Source: Flavobacterium sp. KMS (GTDB lineage Bacteria; Bacteroidota; Bacteroidia; Flavobacteriales; Flavobacteriaceae). Taken from it: a stretch of 64,000 nucleotides of DNA. A program made the translations under genes and the position numbers. Where the stretch lies: the NCBI RefSeq assembly GCF_000813005.1, contig NZ_JSYP01000002.1:124001-188000 (forward strand). The letters are read 5' to 3'. Position 1 is the first letter of the stretch; each line of letters starts with the position of its first letter. The notes below the pieces were generated by a model. It was not told the origin of the DNA. It was given only the letters and a program-made list of their open reading frames with translations, and did no database searches. Below, piece after piece: positions 29,118 through 39,107 of this stretch.

Positions 29118-29380
29118 GACGCCTTTTTAACTCCAGGAATTAATCCATTATTAGCCATCTCACGGAAAGTTACACGTGAAATACCAAATTGACGAATATA
29201 ACCTCTTGGTCTACCTGTTAATTTACAACGATTGTGCAAACGAACTGGTGAAGCATTTTTAGGTAATTTTTGTAAACCTTCAAAATCTCCAGCTTCTTTC
29301 AAAGCTTTTCTTTTCTCAGCATACTTAGCTACCGTTTTCTCTCTTTTCACCTCACGGGCTTTCATTGATTCTTTAGCCAT
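29111..29380 (-). CDS. rpsN: 30S ribosomal protein S14 (zinc-independent form)
   Basis: S14 is a late-assembly protein of the 30S head. The 89-residue length and the lack of the CxxC...CxxC motif mark it as the long, zinc-free form. The conserved C-terminal part is [19 protein letters not shown] and [17 protein letters not shown]. It lies between rplE and rpsH. Confidence 0.97.
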   Translation of the reverse strand: MAKESMKAREVKREKTVAKYAEKRKALKEAGDFEGLQKLPKNASPVRLHNRCKLTGRPRGYIRQFGISRVTFREMANNGLIPGVKKASW

Positions 29381-29383
29381 GTC

Positions 29384-29935
29384 TTAATTCTTTTTAAAAG
29401 GTAATCCTAATTCAGCCAATAATGACTTTGCTTCCTTGTCTGTTTGAGCAGTAGTAACAAATGTAATATCCATTCCTGAAATTTTGTTTACTTTATCAAT
29501 ATCAATTTCAGGGAAAATGATTTGCTCTAAAACTCCAAGATTGTAATTACCTCTTCCGTCGAAACCAGTAGCTTTGATACCACTAAAATCTCTAACGCGC
29601 GGTAAAGCAGAAGTAATAAGTCTATCTAAAAACTCATACATTCTCTCACCACGTAAAGTAACTTTTGCTCCAATAGGCATCCCTTTTCTCAATTTGAAAG
29701 ACGCAACGTCTTTCTTTGAAATTGTAGATACTGCTTTTTGTCCAGTGATCTTTGTTAACTCATCAACTGCATAGTCAATAAGTTTTTTATCAGATACAGC
29801 TGCACCAACTCCACGGCTCAAAACGATTTTTTCAAGTTTAGGAACTTGCATTACGTTTGTATATCCGAATTCTTCTTTAAGAGCAGAGATTACTCTACTC
29901 TTATATTCTTCTTTTAGTCTAGGTGTATATGCCAT
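29384..29935 (-). CDS. rplE: 50S ribosomal protein L5
   Basis: L5 binds 5S rRNA and contacts the P-site tRNA. The 183-residue protein has [20 protein letters not shown] and the C-terminal [20 protein letters not shown] segment. It is 3 bp upstream of rpsN and 2 bp downstream of rplX. Confidence 0.98.
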   Translation of the reverse strand: MAYTPRLKEEYKSRVISALKEEFGYTNVMQVPKLEKIVLSRGVGAAVSDKKLIDYAVDELTKITGQKAVSTISKKDVASFKLRKGMPIGAKVTLRGERMYEFLDRLITSALPRVRDFSGIKATGFDGRGNYNLGVLEQIIFPEIDIDKVNKISGMDITFVTTAQTDKEAKSLLAELGLPFKKN

Positions 29936-29937
29936 TA

Positions 29938-30252
29938 CTATAGTACTTGATTAGATTTTTTTGAAAATCTTACTTTCTTATCTCCTTCTACTCTAATACC
30001 AACTCTAGTTGCTTCCTTAGTTTTAGGATCAATAAGAGAAATGTTAGATATTTGTATAGAAGCTTCTTTCTTAACGATACCACCTTGAGGGTTTTTAGCA
30101 CTTGGTTTTGTATGTTTCGAAACCATGTTTACACCTTCAACTATCGCTTTATTTTTTTCACGGTATACTCGTAATACTTTACCTTCTGATCCTTTATGGT
30201 CACCAGCAATTACTCTTACGATGTCTCCTGATTTTATTTTTAGCTTTATCAT
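29938..30252 (-). CDS. rplX: 50S ribosomal protein L24
   Basis: L24 initiates 50S assembly. The 104-residue protein starts with a KOW motif ([20 protein letters not shown]) and contains [19 protein letters not shown]. It lies between rplN and rplE. Confidence 0.98.
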   Translation of the reverse strand: MIKLKIKSGDIVRVIAGDHKGSEGKVLRVYREKNKAIVEGVNMVSKHTKPSAKNPQGGIVKKEASIQISNISLIDPKTKEATRVGIRVEGDKKVRFSKKSNQVL

Positions 30253-30263
30253 CTTAAAACGAA

Positions 30264-30632
30264 TTAAAGCACTTCTGGTGCTAATGATACAATTTTCATG
30301 AATTGTTTTTCACGAAGTTCTCTTGCTACCGGACCAAAAACACGAGTTCCTCTCATTTCCCCTGCAGCGTTCAAAAGAACACATGCATTGTCATCGAAAC
30401 GGATATAAGAACCATCAGCTCTTCTCACTTCTTTTTTGGTACGCACAACAACTGCAGTTGAAACAGCTCCTTTTTTCACGTTTCCGTTTGGAGTTGCATC
30501 TTTGATAGAAACTACAATCTTGTCACCAACAGAGGCATACCTTCTTTTGGTACCTCCTAAAACACGGATAGTTAAAACTTCTTTAGCTCCTGTGTTATCT
30601 GCTACTTTTAGTCTTGATTCTTGTTGTACCAT
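30264..30632 (-). CDS. rplN: 50S ribosomal protein L14
   Basis: L14 forms an inter-subunit bridge. The 122-residue protein begins [20 protein letters not shown] and ends with the conserved [20 protein letters not shown]. It lies 2 bp after rpsQ. Confidence 0.98.
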
Positions 30633-30634
30633 AA

Positions 30635-30895
30635 TTATTTAGCTCTTTCAATGATTTCAACTAATCTCCAACATTTTGATTTACTCAAAGGACGCGTTTC
30701 GCTAATTCTTACAGTATCTCCAATGTTACAGTCGTTTGTTTCGTCGTGTGCAACGTATTTCTTTGTTTTCAACACGAACTTACCGTATAATGGGTGTTTT
30801 ACTTTTCTTACTTCAGCAACAACGATAGATTTCTCCATTTTGTTAGAAGTAACAACACCAATTCTTTCTTTTCTTAAATTTCTTTTTTCTTCCAT
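30635..30895 (-). CDS. rpsQ: 30S ribosomal protein S17
   Basis: S17 is a primary 16S rRNA-binding protein. The 86-residue sequence shows [20 protein letters not shown] and [20 protein letters not shown]. It lies between rpmC and rplN. Confidence 0.98.
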   Translation of the reverse strand: MEEKRNLRKERIGVVTSNKMEKSIVVAEVRKVKHPLYGKFVLKTKKYVAHDETNDCNIGDTVRISETRPLSKSKCWRLVEIIERAK

Positions 30896-30912
30896 CTTTC
30901 AGCAGAATACAA

Positions 30913-31104
30913 TTATTGTAACTCTCTTTTAGTTAGCTCTGTAGCCAATCTTGCAACTGTTCTTCTTACACTTCTAATTTGAAGTGGGTTCTCAATTGGA
31001 GAAATAGCGTGGGCCATTTTTAGGTCAGCATATATCTTCTTAGTTTGACTAAGTTTTTCTTGCAACTCCGCTGCAGAAAGATCTTTTATTTCTGATTGTT
31101 TCAT
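30913..31104 (-). CDS. rpmC: 50S ribosomal protein L29
   Basis: L29 lies near the peptide exit of the 50S subunit. The start chosen gives 63 residues beginning MKQSEIKDLSAAELQEKLSQ, the conserved N-terminus; a 12-residue upstream extension overlaps the rplP end and is not conserved in the family. The C-terminus holds NPLQIRSVRRTVARLATEL. Confidence 0.96.
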   Translation of the reverse strand: MKQSEIKDLSAAELQEKLSQTKKIYADLKMAHAISPIENPLQIRSVRRTVARLATELTKRELQ

Positions 31105-31117
31105 AATATAATATAAA

Positions 31118-31543
31118 TTATGCTTCGAAATCTCTAGCAACGACGAATTTAGTTTTTACTGGAAGCTTTTGAGCTGCAAGACGTAACGCCTCTTTCGCAA
31201 CTGATAAAGGAACTCCTCCAACTTCAAACATAATTCTTCCGGGTTTAACAACGGCAGCCCAATATTCAACGGCACCTTTACCTTTACCCATACGTACCTC
31301 AAGAGGCTTCTTAGTAATTGGTTTGTCTGGAAATATTTTGATCCATAATTGTCCTTCTCTCTTCATGAAACGAGTTGCAGCAATACGCGCAGCTTCGATT
31401 TGACGAGAAGTTAAGAACATTCCATCTTCATGTACAGATTTAATACCAAACATTCCATTAGAAAGTTCAAATCCTCTTTGAGAATTTCCTTTCATTTTAC
31501 CTTTTTGTACCTTACGGTATTTTGTTCTTTTAGGCTGTAACAT
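31118..31543 (-). CDS. rplP: 50S ribosomal protein L16
   Basis: L16 organises the A-site region of the 50S subunit. The 141-residue protein starts [20 protein letters not shown] and contains [20 protein letters not shown]. It lies between rpsC and rpmC. Confidence 0.98.
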   Translation of the reverse strand: MLQPKRTKYRKVQKGKMKGNSQRGFELSNGMFGIKSVHEDGMFLTSRQIEAARIAATRFMKREGQLWIKIFPDKPITKKPLEVRMGKGKGAVEYWAAVVKPGRIMFEVGGVPLSVAKEALRLAAQKLPVKTKFVVARDFEA

Positions 31544-31562
31544 TTTTCTTTAGTTTAAAAAT

Positions 31563-32315
31563 TTACTTTCTTTTACGAGCGTCTGGTTTTGAACCTTTAT
31601 TAAAGTTAGATTTGCCACGAGGAGCATCTCCACCTTTACCACCACCAGCTTGTTTTTTATCCATTCCAGCAAGCGGAGAAAGATCTCTCTTTCCATAAAC
31701 TTCACCTTTCATGATCCACACTTTGATCCCCATTCTACCGTAAGTAGTATGAGCTTCTGCAAGTGCATAATCAATATCAGCTCTGAAAGTTGATAGAGGA
31801 ATTCTACCTTCTTTGAAACCTTCTGAACGTGCCATTTCAGCACCATTCAAACGACCAGAAATCAAAACTTTGATACCTTCAGCGTTCATACGCATAGAAG
31901 CAGCAATAGCCATTTTGATTGCACGTCTGTAAGAAATACGACTTTCTATTTGACGAGCGATGCTTGTCGCCACAAGATAAGCATCTAATTCAGGTCTTTT
32001 GATTTCAAAGATGTTAATTTGAACCTCTTTGTCAGTAATTTTCTTAAGTTCTTCTTTTAACTTGTCTACCTCTTGTCCACCTTTCCCAATAATAATACCA
32101 GGTCTTGCAGTAGTGATAGTAACGGTTACAAGTTTCAAAGTTCTCTCGATGATTACTTTTGATACACTAGCTTTTGATAAACGAGCGTGGATATACTTTC
32201 TGATTTTGTGATCTTCGGCAAGTTTATCACCGTAATCATTTCCACCATACCAGTTTGAGTCCCACCCTCTGATGATACCAAGTCTATTTCCAATTGGATT
32301 TGTCTTTTGTCCCAT
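31563..32315 (-). CDS. rpsC: 30S ribosomal protein S3
   Basis: S3 lines the mRNA entry tunnel. The 250-residue protein begins [20 protein letters not shown] and contains the KH-domain motif [20 protein letters not shown] Gly/Lys-rich C-terminal tail follows from about residue 215. It lies 5 bp after rplV. Confidence 0.98.
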   Translation of the reverse strand: MGQKTNPIGNRLGIIRGWDSNWYGGNDYGDKLAEDHKIRKYIHARLSKASVSKVIIERTLKLVTVTITTARPGIIIGKGGQEVDKLKEELKKITDKEVQINIFEIKRPELDAYLVATSIARQIESRISYRRAIKMAIAASMRMNAEGIKVLISGRLNGAEMARSEGFKEGRIPLSTFRADIDYALAEAHTTYGRMGIKVWIMKGEVYGKRDLSPLAGMDKKQAGGGKGGDAPRGKSNFNKGSKPDARKRK

Positions 32316-32320
32316 GCTGT

Positions 32321-32734
32321 TTAAGAATTGCTTTGTGTGTTATTGATAGCTCCAAGCACGATTGTTACGTGGTTAGAACGTTTTCTTATTCTGTGTGCAC
32401 GACCTTGAGGTGCTGGACGAAGTCTTTTCAACATCATTCCACCATCTACTCTGATCTCTTTAACAAATAATCCAGCTTCTTCTAAATTACCTTCACTATT
32501 TTTTTGCTCCCAGTTATTGATTGCAGATAATAATAGTTTTTCTAATTTTCTTGAAGCTTCTTTAGAACTAAATCTTAAGATGTTAAGTGCTCTTTCTACC
32601 TTCTGACCTCTTACCAAGTCCGCTACTAAGCGCATTTTTCTAGGTGAAGTAGGGCAGTTATTCAATTTTGCGAAAGCAATAGACTTATTAGCCTCTTTTC
32701 TCGCATCTGCTGTTTCTCTTTTACGAACTCCCAT
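32321..32734 (-). CDS. rplV: 50S ribosomal protein L22
   Basis: L22 lines the nascent peptide tunnel. The 137-residue protein has [20 protein letters not shown] and the conserved [20 protein letters not shown]. It lies between rpsS and rpsC. Confidence 0.98.
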
Positions 32735-32740
32735 TGCTTC

Positions 32741-33019
32741 TTATTTTTTACCTTTATTTTTTGCTCCAGCATGACCTCTAAAAGATCTAGTTGGTGAAAA
32801 TTCTCCTAATTTGTGACCTACCATGTTTTCTGTTACGTAAACTGGTACAAATTGACGACCGTTATGAACTGCGATAGTTTGTCCAACGAAATCTGGAGTA
32901 ATCATTGAAGCTCTAGACCAAGTCTTTACAACTGCATTTTTACCACTTTCTACGTTTTCCTGAACTTTCTTGTCTAACTTATAATGAACGAAAGGTCCTT
33001 TTTTTAATGAACGTGCCAT
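32741..33019 (-). CDS. rpsS: 30S ribosomal protein S19
   Basis: S19 is a 30S head protein. The 92-residue sequence begins [20 protein letters not shown] and ends with [20 protein letters not shown], both conserved. It is 6 bp after rplB. Confidence 0.98.
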   Translation of the reverse strand: MARSLKKGPFVHYKLDKKVQENVESGKNAVVKTWSRASMITPDFVGQTIAVHNGRQFVPVYVTENMVGHKLGEFSPTRSFRGHAGAKNKGKK

Positions 33020-33025
33020 ATCTTA

Positions 33026-33850
33026 TTATTTCTTTCTACGTTCTACGATATACTTGTTACTCGGGTTTTTCTTAGAACGAGTTCTATAACCTTTAGCTGG
33101 TATTCCATTTCTTGAACGTGGATGTCCACCAGAAGAACGTCCTTCTCCACCACCCATTGGGTGATCAACAGGGTTCATTGCAACAGGTCTTGTTCTAGGT
33201 CTTCTTCCTAACCATCTTGTTCTACCTGCTTTACCAGATACAACTAATTGGTGGTCTGAATTAGAAACTGCTCCAATTGTAGCTGCACAAGTTAACAAAA
33301 TTAATCTTGTTTCACCTGATGGCATTTTAATTGTAGCATATTTTCCATCTCTTGCCATTAATTGAGCAAATGTTCCAGCAGAACGAGCGATTACAGCTCC
33401 TTGTCCTGGTCTCAATTCGATACAAGAAATAACAGTTCCTAAAGGAATTCTGCTTAAAGGCAATGTGTTACCAATTTCTGGTTGAGATTCCGGTCCAGAA
33501 ACTAATTTCTGACCAACTTTCAATCCATTTTGAGCGATAACATAAGTTTTCTCTCCATCAGCATAAGCTAATAAAGCGATAAATGCAGTACGATTTGGAT
33601 CATATTCGATTGATTTCACTGTAGCTGGAATTCCTTCTTTTGTACGTTTGAAATCAATAATACGATATCTCTGCTTGTGACCACCACCCGTATAACGCAT
33701 GGTCATCTTTCCTTGACTATTTCTACCTCCAGAGTTTTTTATCGGCGCTATCAAAGAGCGTTCCGGCTTATCAGTTGTAATGGCGTCATAACCATTCACA
33801 ACTCTAAATCGCTGACCTGGGGTAATAGGTTTTAATTTTCTTACTGACAT
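33026..33850 (-). CDS. rplB: 50S ribosomal protein L2
   Basis: L2 is required for subunit association and peptidyl transferase assembly. The 274-residue protein contains the signature [20 protein letters not shown] with the conserved His near the catalytic centre, and starts [20 protein letters not shown]. It lies between rplW and rpsS. Confidence 0.98.
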   Translation of the reverse strand: MSVRKLKPITPGQRFRVVNGYDAITTDKPERSLIAPIKNSGGRNSQGKMTMRYTGGGHKQRYRIIDFKRTKEGIPATVKSIEYDPNRTAFIALLAYADGEKTYVIAQNGLKVGQKLVSGPESQPEIGNTLPLSRIPLGTVISCIELRPGQGAVIARSAGTFAQLMARDGKYATIKMPSGETRLILLTCAATIGAVSNSDHQLVVSGKAGRTRWLGRRPRTRPVAMNPVDHPMGGGEGRSSGGHPRSRNGIPAKGYRTRSKKNPSNKYIVERRKK

Positions 33851-33859
33851 TTTTCTATC

Positions 33860-34150
33860 TTAGATATTGTTGTAAAAATCAATTGTTTCTCCTTCTTGTA
33901 CTTGAACAATTGCTTTTTTGATTGCATTTGTCTTTCCGCTGATCAAACCACTTTTTGTGTATTTTGTAGTTCTATCCGGTCTTACATTCATTGTGTTAAC
34001 ACTCAAAATAGTTACTCCATAAGCAGCTTCAACAGCTTTCTTAATCTGAACTTTATTTGCTTTTTTGTCAACAACAAAACCGAAGCGATTCAAAACTTCA
34101 CTTTCCTTGGTTACTTTTTCAGTTACTATAGGTCTAATTATGATACTCAT
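33860..34150 (-). CDS. rplW: 50S ribosomal protein L23
   Basis: L23 lies at the tunnel exit and docks trigger factor and SRP. The 96-residue protein begins MSIIIRPIVTEKVTKESEVL and has NKVQIKKAVEAAYGVTILSV. It lies 7 bp after rplD. Confidence 0.97.
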   Translation of the reverse strand: MSIIIRPIVTEKVTKESEVLNRFGFVVDKKANKVQIKKAVEAAYGVTILSVNTMNVRPDRTTKYTKSGLISGKTNAIKKAIVQVQEGETIDFYNNI

Positions 34151-34157
34151 ATTCCTA

Positions 34158-34787
34158 TTATTTGCTTAAATTTTCTTCAATTACCTCTAAAGAGCTCTCT
34201 AAAAGCACTAAATTATTAGCGTTCAAAATAGCATAAGTGCTTAATTCATAACTACTTACAACACTAGAAGCCTTTAAATTGCGTGACGACAAATATACAT
34301 TTTTATTCGACTCTCCCAACACAAATAAAGATTTTTTATTTTCTAACCCTAAAGCTTTCAAAACATTAATGAAATTTTTAGTGTTTGGCGTTTCAAAATT
34401 AAAGTCTTCTAAAACAACAATACTTGCTTCTTTTGCTTTAATTGAGAAAGCAGATTTTCTTGCCAATCTCTTTAAGTTTTTATTCAATTTAAATGAATAA
34501 CTTCTTGGTCTTGGTCCGAAAACTGTTCCACCACCTTTAAACAAAGGGTTTTTAATACTACCCGCACGAGCAGTACCAGTTCCTTTTTGTTTTTTAATCT
34601 TACGTGTACTTCCCGCTACTTCAGCTCTTTCTTTAGCTTTGTGAGTACCTTGTCTTTGATTAGCTAAATATTGCTTAACATCAAGATATACAGCGTGATT
34701 ATTTGGTTCAATTGCGAATACTGAATCAGAAAGTTGAACTTTTCTACCAGTATCTTTTCCGTTGAAATCTAATACTTTTACTTCCAT
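34158..34787 (-). CDS. rplD: 50S ribosomal protein L4
   Basis: L4 lines the peptide tunnel; in E. coli it represses the S10 operon. The 209-residue protein shows the conserved loop KKQKGTGTARAGSIKNPLFK and GGGTVFGPRPRSYSFKLNK. Its ATG overlaps the rplC stop codon (TAATG), suggesting translational coupling. Confidence 0.97.
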   Translation of the reverse strand: MEVKVLDFNGKDTGRKVQLSDSVFAIEPNNHAVYLDVKQYLANQRQGTHKAKERAEVAGSTRKIKKQKGTGTARAGSIKNPLFKGGGTVFGPRPRSYSFKLNKNLKRLARKSAFSIKAKEASIVVLEDFNFETPNTKNFINVLKALGLENKKSLFVLGESNKNVYLSSRNLKASSVVSSYELSTYAILNANNLVLLESSLEVIEENLSK

Positions 34788-35404
34788 TACTTCTGAATGA
34801 TTACATAAGAGTTGTTATGACCAGGAACACATCCTTTAATAACTAGTAAGTTCTTTTCAGCAACTACTTTTAAAACTCTAAGGTTTTGAACTTTTACATT
34901 GTCTCCTCCCATTCTTCCAGCCATACGCATTCCTTTGAATACTCTAGATGGATAAGAAGAAGCTCCCACAGAACCTGGCGCTCTTAAACGGTTGTGTTGA
35001 CCGTGAGTTGCTTGACCAACACCACCAAAACCGTGACGTTTTACAACCCCTTGAAAACCTTTACCTTTAGACACACCTTGTACATCTACAAATTCTCCTT
35101 CAGAAAAAATAGAAACATCAATAAGATCTCCTAATTTTTGCTCTGTTGCGAAATCTTGGAATTCAACGACTTTTTTCTTAGCTACAGTTCCAGCTTTCTT
35201 AAAGTGACCTAAAGCCGCTTTTGTGGAATGTTTCTCGTTTTTGTCATCGAAACCTAGTTGCAACGCTTCATACCCGTCAACACCTTTGGTTCTGACTTGG
35301 GTAACAACACATGGACCAGCTTCGATTACTGTACAAGGAATATTTTTCCCGTTTTCATCAAAAATACTTGTCATGCCGATTTTTCTACCAATTAACCCAG
35401 ACAT
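34787..35404 (-). CDS. rplC: 50S ribosomal protein L3
   Basis: L3 initiates 50S assembly near the peptidyl transferase centre. The 205-residue protein begins [20 protein letters not shown] and contains [17 protein letters not shown] and [21 protein letters not shown] 155-bp gap with a predicted promoter separates it from rpsJ, so the S10 part is split after rpsJ. Confidence 0.98.
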   Translation of the reverse strand: MSGLIGRKIGMTSIFDENGKNIPCTVIEAGPCVVTQVRTKGVDGYEALQLGFDDKNEKHSTKAALGHFKKAGTVAKKKVVEFQDFATEQKLGDLIDVSIFSEGEFVDVQGVSKGKGFQGVVKRHGFGGVGQATHGQHNRLRAPGSVGASSYPSRVFKGMRMAGRMGGDNVKVQNLRVLKVVAEKNLLVIKGCVPGHNNSYVIIQK

Positions 35405-35478
35405 AAATATTAATTATTAATTATTAAATATAAATATAGAACGCAGCTTTTAAACCGAATCCTATTTTTTAAGAGGTG

Positions 35479-35510
35479 CAAAAGTATAACTTATTTACAC
35501 ACAAACCAAA
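35479..35510 (-). promoter_or_regulatory. Predicted promoter upstream of rplC
   Basis: The minus strand has TACTTTTG (35479-35486) matching TAnnTTTG, with TTTG (35507-35510) upstream at a 20-nt spacing. It lies in the 155-bp gap between rpsJ and rplC and would give a leader of about 70 nt for the rplC-onward operon. Confidence 0.6.
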
Positions 35511-35559
35511 AAAAATATTTTTCGCCTAAAAGCAGCGTCCTTTTTTACTCTTGAACTAC

Positions 35560-35865
35560 TTAAACTTTGATCTCAACCTCTACTCCACTTGGCAATTCAA
35601 GTTTCATTAGAGCATCAATAGTTTTAGATGAAGATGAATAAATGTCAATTAATCTCTTATATGACATTACTTCGAATTGCTCTCTTGCTTTTTTGTTAAC
35701 GTGCGGAGAACGTAGTACAGTGAAAAGTTTTTTATGTGTTGGCAACGGAATTGGACCTGTTACAACAGCACCGGTACTCTTAACTGTTTTTACAATCTTT
35801 TCAGCAGATTTATCTACCAACATGTGATCGTAAGATTTTAGTTTTATTCTGATTTTTTGACTCAT
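35560..35865 (-). CDS. rpsJ: 30S ribosomal protein S10
   Basis: S10 is part of the 30S head and also acts as NusE in antitermination complexes. The 101-residue protein starts [20 protein letters not shown] and contains the signature [20 protein letters not shown]. It follows fusA by 11 bp with no tuf gene between them. Confidence 0.98.
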   Translation of the reverse strand: MSQKIRIKLKSYDHMLVDKSAEKIVKTVKSTGAVVTGPIPLPTHKKLFTVLRSPHVNKKAREQFEVMSYKRLIDIYSSSSKTIDALMKLELPSGVEVEIKV

Positions 35866-35876
35866 TTTCTTAAAGA

Positions 35877-38033
35877 TTAAGCGTTTCCTTTTGCTTTTTT
35901 GATAACTGCTTCTGAAATATTAGAAGGTGTTTCAGCGTAGTGTGAAAATTCCATTGTAGATGTTGCTCTACCAGATGAAAGTGTTCTCAATGTTGTTACA
36001 TAACCAAACATCTCTGATAAAGGCACATCAGCCTTGATAGTTTTAGCACCATTTCTATCACCCATGTCATTAACCTGACCTCTACGACGGTTGATATCAC
36101 CTACGATATCCCCCATGTTTTCTTCTGGTGTAATAACTTCCATTTTCATGATTGGCTCAAGAATGATTGCCCCAGCAGCTTTAGCCACTTCTCTATACCC
36201 CATTCTAGCTGCTAACTCAAAAGAAAGCGCATCTGAATCGACAGGGTGGAAAGATCCGTCAGTTAAAGTCACTTTTAAACTATCTACTTGGTATCCTGCT
36301 AAAGGACCAGTTTTCATAGCTTCACGGAAACCTTTTTCTACAGATGGAATATATTCCTTAGGAACGTTACCACCTTTTACAGCATTAATAAATTGCAATC
36401 CTACAGGAACTTTACCATCAACTTCGTCAGCTGGCTCAAGTGTAAATACGATATCACCGAATTTACCACGACCTCCTGATTGTTTTTTGTAAGTCTCTCT
36501 ATGTGTTGCACTTCTTGTAAACGCTTCTTTATACTCAACTTGAGGCTCACCTTGGTTCACTTCAACTTTAAATTCACGTTTCATACGATCTACCAAGATA
36601 TCTAAGTGAAGCTCACCCATACCAGATATAATAGTTTGCCCTGAAGCCTCATCTGTTCTAACCGTAAATGTCGGATCCTCTTCAGCTAATTTCGCCAAAG
36701 CCATACCCATTTTATCTACGTCAGCCTTAGTTTTAGGCTCAATAGCAATACCAATTACCGGCGCAGGGAATTTCATTGACTCAAGAATAATTGGGTGTTT
36801 TTCATCACACATAGTATCCCCAGTCTTAATATCTTTAAATCCAACTGCCGCCCCAATATCCCCAGCTTCGATATATTCGATAGGATTTTGCTTATTAGCA
36901 TGCATTTGATAGATACGAGAAATTCTTTCTTTGTTCCCAGAACGCGTATTCAAAATATATGAACCCGCATCCAAACGACCTGAATAAGCACGGAAGAAAG
37001 CTAAACGTCCCACGAATGGATCTGTAGCAATTTTAAATGCCAAAGCAGCGAATGGCTCTTTTACATCTGGACGACGAAGAATTTTTGTTTGATCCTCCTC
37101 TAATAAATCAACATCATCAGGATGAATCCCTTCGATACCTTCTTTATCCATTGGAGATGGCAAGTACTTACATACAGCATCTAACATAAACTGAACTCCT
37201 TTATTTTTGAAAGAAGAACCAGCAAGCATAGGAATGATTGCCATATCTATAGTAGCTGCTCTTAAAGCTTTGTTGATTTCTTCCTCAGTAATTGAGTCTT
37301 CATCTTCCATAAACTTCTCCAACAAATTCTCATCGTAGTCAGCAACAGCCTCAATAAGTATCGATCTAAATTCTTTTACCTCTGCAAGCATATCCTCAGG
37401 GATAGGCACAATATCAAAAGTAGCTCCAAGAGTTTCATCATGCCATATAATAGCCTGATTTTTCACTAAATCAACTACACCTTTGAAATCATTCTCTTCA
37501 CCAATTGGCAAAGTAATCGCAACTGCATTAGATTTTAACATATCTCTAACTTGCTGACATACATTCAAAAAGTTAGAACCTTGTCTATCCATTTTATTAA
37601 CGAATCCCATACGAGGAACTCTATATTGATCAGCAAGTCTCCAGTTAGTTTCTGATTGAGGCTCAACACCATCAACAGCACTAAACAAGAAAACCAACCC
37701 ATCAAGCACACGCAAAGAACGATTTACCTCTACAGTAAAATCAACGTGTCCCGGAGTATCAATAATATTAAAGTGGTAAGGCAATGTTTCAGGCAAAACC
37801 TTTCCTTGTTGAGTTGGAAAATTCCACTCACAAGTAGTAGCAGCAGAAGTAATTGTGATACCTCTTTCTGCTTCTTGCTCCATCCAGTCCATTGTAGAAG
37901 CACCATTATGCACCTCACCAATTTTATGTGTTTTACCAGTATAAAAAAGAATACGCTCTGTTGTTGTTGTTTTACCAGCATCAATATGAGCAGCAATCCC
38001 TATATTTCTTGTATATTTTAAATCTCTAGCCAT
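35877..38033 (-). CDS. fusA: Elongation factor G
   Basis: EF-G is the GTPase that drives ribosomal translocation. The 718-residue protein has the P-loop [15 protein letters not shown], switch [14 protein letters not shown] and NKMD ([11 protein letters not shown]). Domains II-V follow, with [15 protein letters not shown] in domain IV and [20 protein letters not shown] near the end. It lies between rpsG and rpsJ. Confidence 0.97.
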   Translation of the reverse strand: MARDLKYTRNIGIAAHIDAGKTTTTERILFYTGKTHKIGEVHNGASTMDWMEQEAERGITITSAATTCEWNFPTQQGKVLPETLPYHFNIIDTPGHVDFTVEVNRSLRVLDGLVFLFSAVDGVEPQSETNWRLADQYRVPRMGFVNKMDRQGSNFLNVCQQVRDMLKSNAVAITLPIGEENDFKGVVDLVKNQAIIWHDETLGATFDIVPIPEDMLAEVKEFRSILIEAVADYDENLLEKFMEDEDSITEEEINKALRAATIDMAIIPMLAGSSFKNKGVQFMLDAVCKYLPSPMDKEGIEGIHPDDVDLLEEDQTKILRRPDVKEPFAALAFKIATDPFVGRLAFFRAYSGRLDAGSYILNTRSGNKERISRIYQMHANKQNPIEYIEAGDIGAAVGFKDIKTGDTMCDEKHPIILESMKFPAPVIGIAIEPKTKADVDKMGMALAKLAEEDPTFTVRTDEASGQTIISGMGELHLDILVDRMKREFKVEVNQGEPQVEYKEAFTRSATHRETYKKQSGGRGKFGDIVFTLEPADEVDGKVPVGLQFINAVKGGNVPKEYIPSVEKGFREAMKTGPLAGYQVDSLKVTLTDGSFHPVDSDALSFELAARMGYREVAKAAGAIILEPIMKMEVITPEENMGDIVGDINRRRGQVNDMGDRNGAKTIKADVPLSEMFGYVTTLRTLSSGRATSTMEFSHYAETPSNISEAVIKKAKGNA

Positions 38034-38043
38034 TTCTTATGAA

Positions 38044-38520
38044 TTAAAATCTAAAGTGAGAGAATGCTTTATTTGCTTCAGCCATTTTATGAGTATCCAT
38101 TCTCTTTTTAACAGCAGCACCTTCTTCTTTAGCCGCAGCTAAACATTCTGAAGCTAACCTTTGAGCCATAGATTTTTCATTTCTTCTTCTAGAATAAAGT
38201 ATTAACCACTTCATTGCCATAGAAATCTTACGATCTGGTCTGATTTGCATTGGAATTTGGAATGTAGCTCCACCAACTCTACGACTACGTACTTCTACGT
38301 GAGGCATAACATTAGTTAAAGCATCTTTCCAGATTTCTAATGATGATTTTTCTGAATCTTGCTTTTTAGATTCGATGATGTCAATTGCATCATAAAATAC
38401 TTTAAAAGCTGTAGATTTCTTACCGTCCCACATTAAGTTATTCACAAAACGCGTTACCAATTGGTCATTAAACCTCGGATCTGGTAAAAGTGGTCTTTTC
38501 TTTGCCGCTCTTTTTCTCAT
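38044..38520 (-). CDS. rpsG: 30S ribosomal protein S7
   Basis: S7 nucleates assembly of the 30S head. The 158-residue protein begins MRKRAAKKRPLLPDPRFNDQ and contains VRSRRVGGATFQIPMQIRPD. It lies between rpsL and fusA. Confidence 0.98.
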   Translation of the reverse strand: MRKRAAKKRPLLPDPRFNDQLVTRFVNNLMWDGKKSTAFKVFYDAIDIIESKKQDSEKSSLEIWKDALTNVMPHVEVRSRRVGGATFQIPMQIRPDRKISMAMKWLILYSRRRNEKSMAQRLASECLAAAKEEGAAVKKRMDTHKMAEANKAFSHFRF

Positions 38521-38542
38521 GTCTTTTTTTTAAAAGTTTAAA

Positions 38543-38926
38543 TTACTTTTTTGCTTCTTTTGGGCGTTTAGCACCGTACTTAGATCTTCTTTGCGTTCTT
38601 CCTGCAACCCCTGACGTGTCAAGCGCTCCACGAACGATATGATATCTAACACCTGGTAAATCTTTTACCCTTCCGCCTCTAACTAATACTATCGAGTGCT
38701 CTTGTAAATTGTGTCCTTCTCCAGGGATGTAAGCATTTACTTCATTACCATTTGTCAAACGTACACGCGCAACTTTACGCATTGCAGAGTTTGGTTTTTT
38801 TGGTGTAGTAGTGTAAACACGCGTACAAACCCCTCTTCTTTGAGGACAAGAATCTAAAGCAACCGATTTACTCTTCTTAGTTATCTGAGTTCTTCCTGTT
38901 CTTACTAATTGTTGAATTGTTGGCAT
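38543..38926 (-). CDS. rpsL: 30S ribosomal protein S12
   Basis: S12 is at the decoding centre and is the usual site of streptomycin-resistance changes. The start chosen gives 127 residues beginning [21 protein letters not shown] longer in-frame extension to 39010 crosses the promoter and is not conserved. The KxPNSA segment reads [18 protein letters not shown] and keeps the wild-type Lys. It is the first gene of the cluster. Confidence 0.97.
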
Positions 38927-38980
38927 AATTAATACTAAAAATTTATTATGTATATTAAATTCCCGCTTTTTACGGGGTTG

Positions 38981-39011
38981 CAAATGTATAAAATATTTTT
39001 CACTATACAAA
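38981..39011 (-). promoter_or_regulatory. Predicted main promoter of the ribosomal cluster
   Basis: The minus strand has TACATTTG (38981-38988), an exact TAnnTTTG match, and TTTG (39008-39011) 19 nt upstream, the best promoter in the window. Transcription would start near 38975, leaving a leader of about 50 nt before rpsL that includes a short CCCG/CGGG hairpin (about 38962-38977). Confidence 0.75.
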
Positions 39012-39107
39012 CGTTAATGCATTAATTTTCAATAACATTATTTAACCTTATGATTTTTATCCCAAAGATTAGATATTTGCATTACTTTTAATAAAACACT
39101 TTTAAAA

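Noticed and set aside
38927..39010. N-terminal extension of rpsL
   Set aside because: It would run through the predicted promoter and leader, and S12 is conserved from MPTIQQLVR onward.
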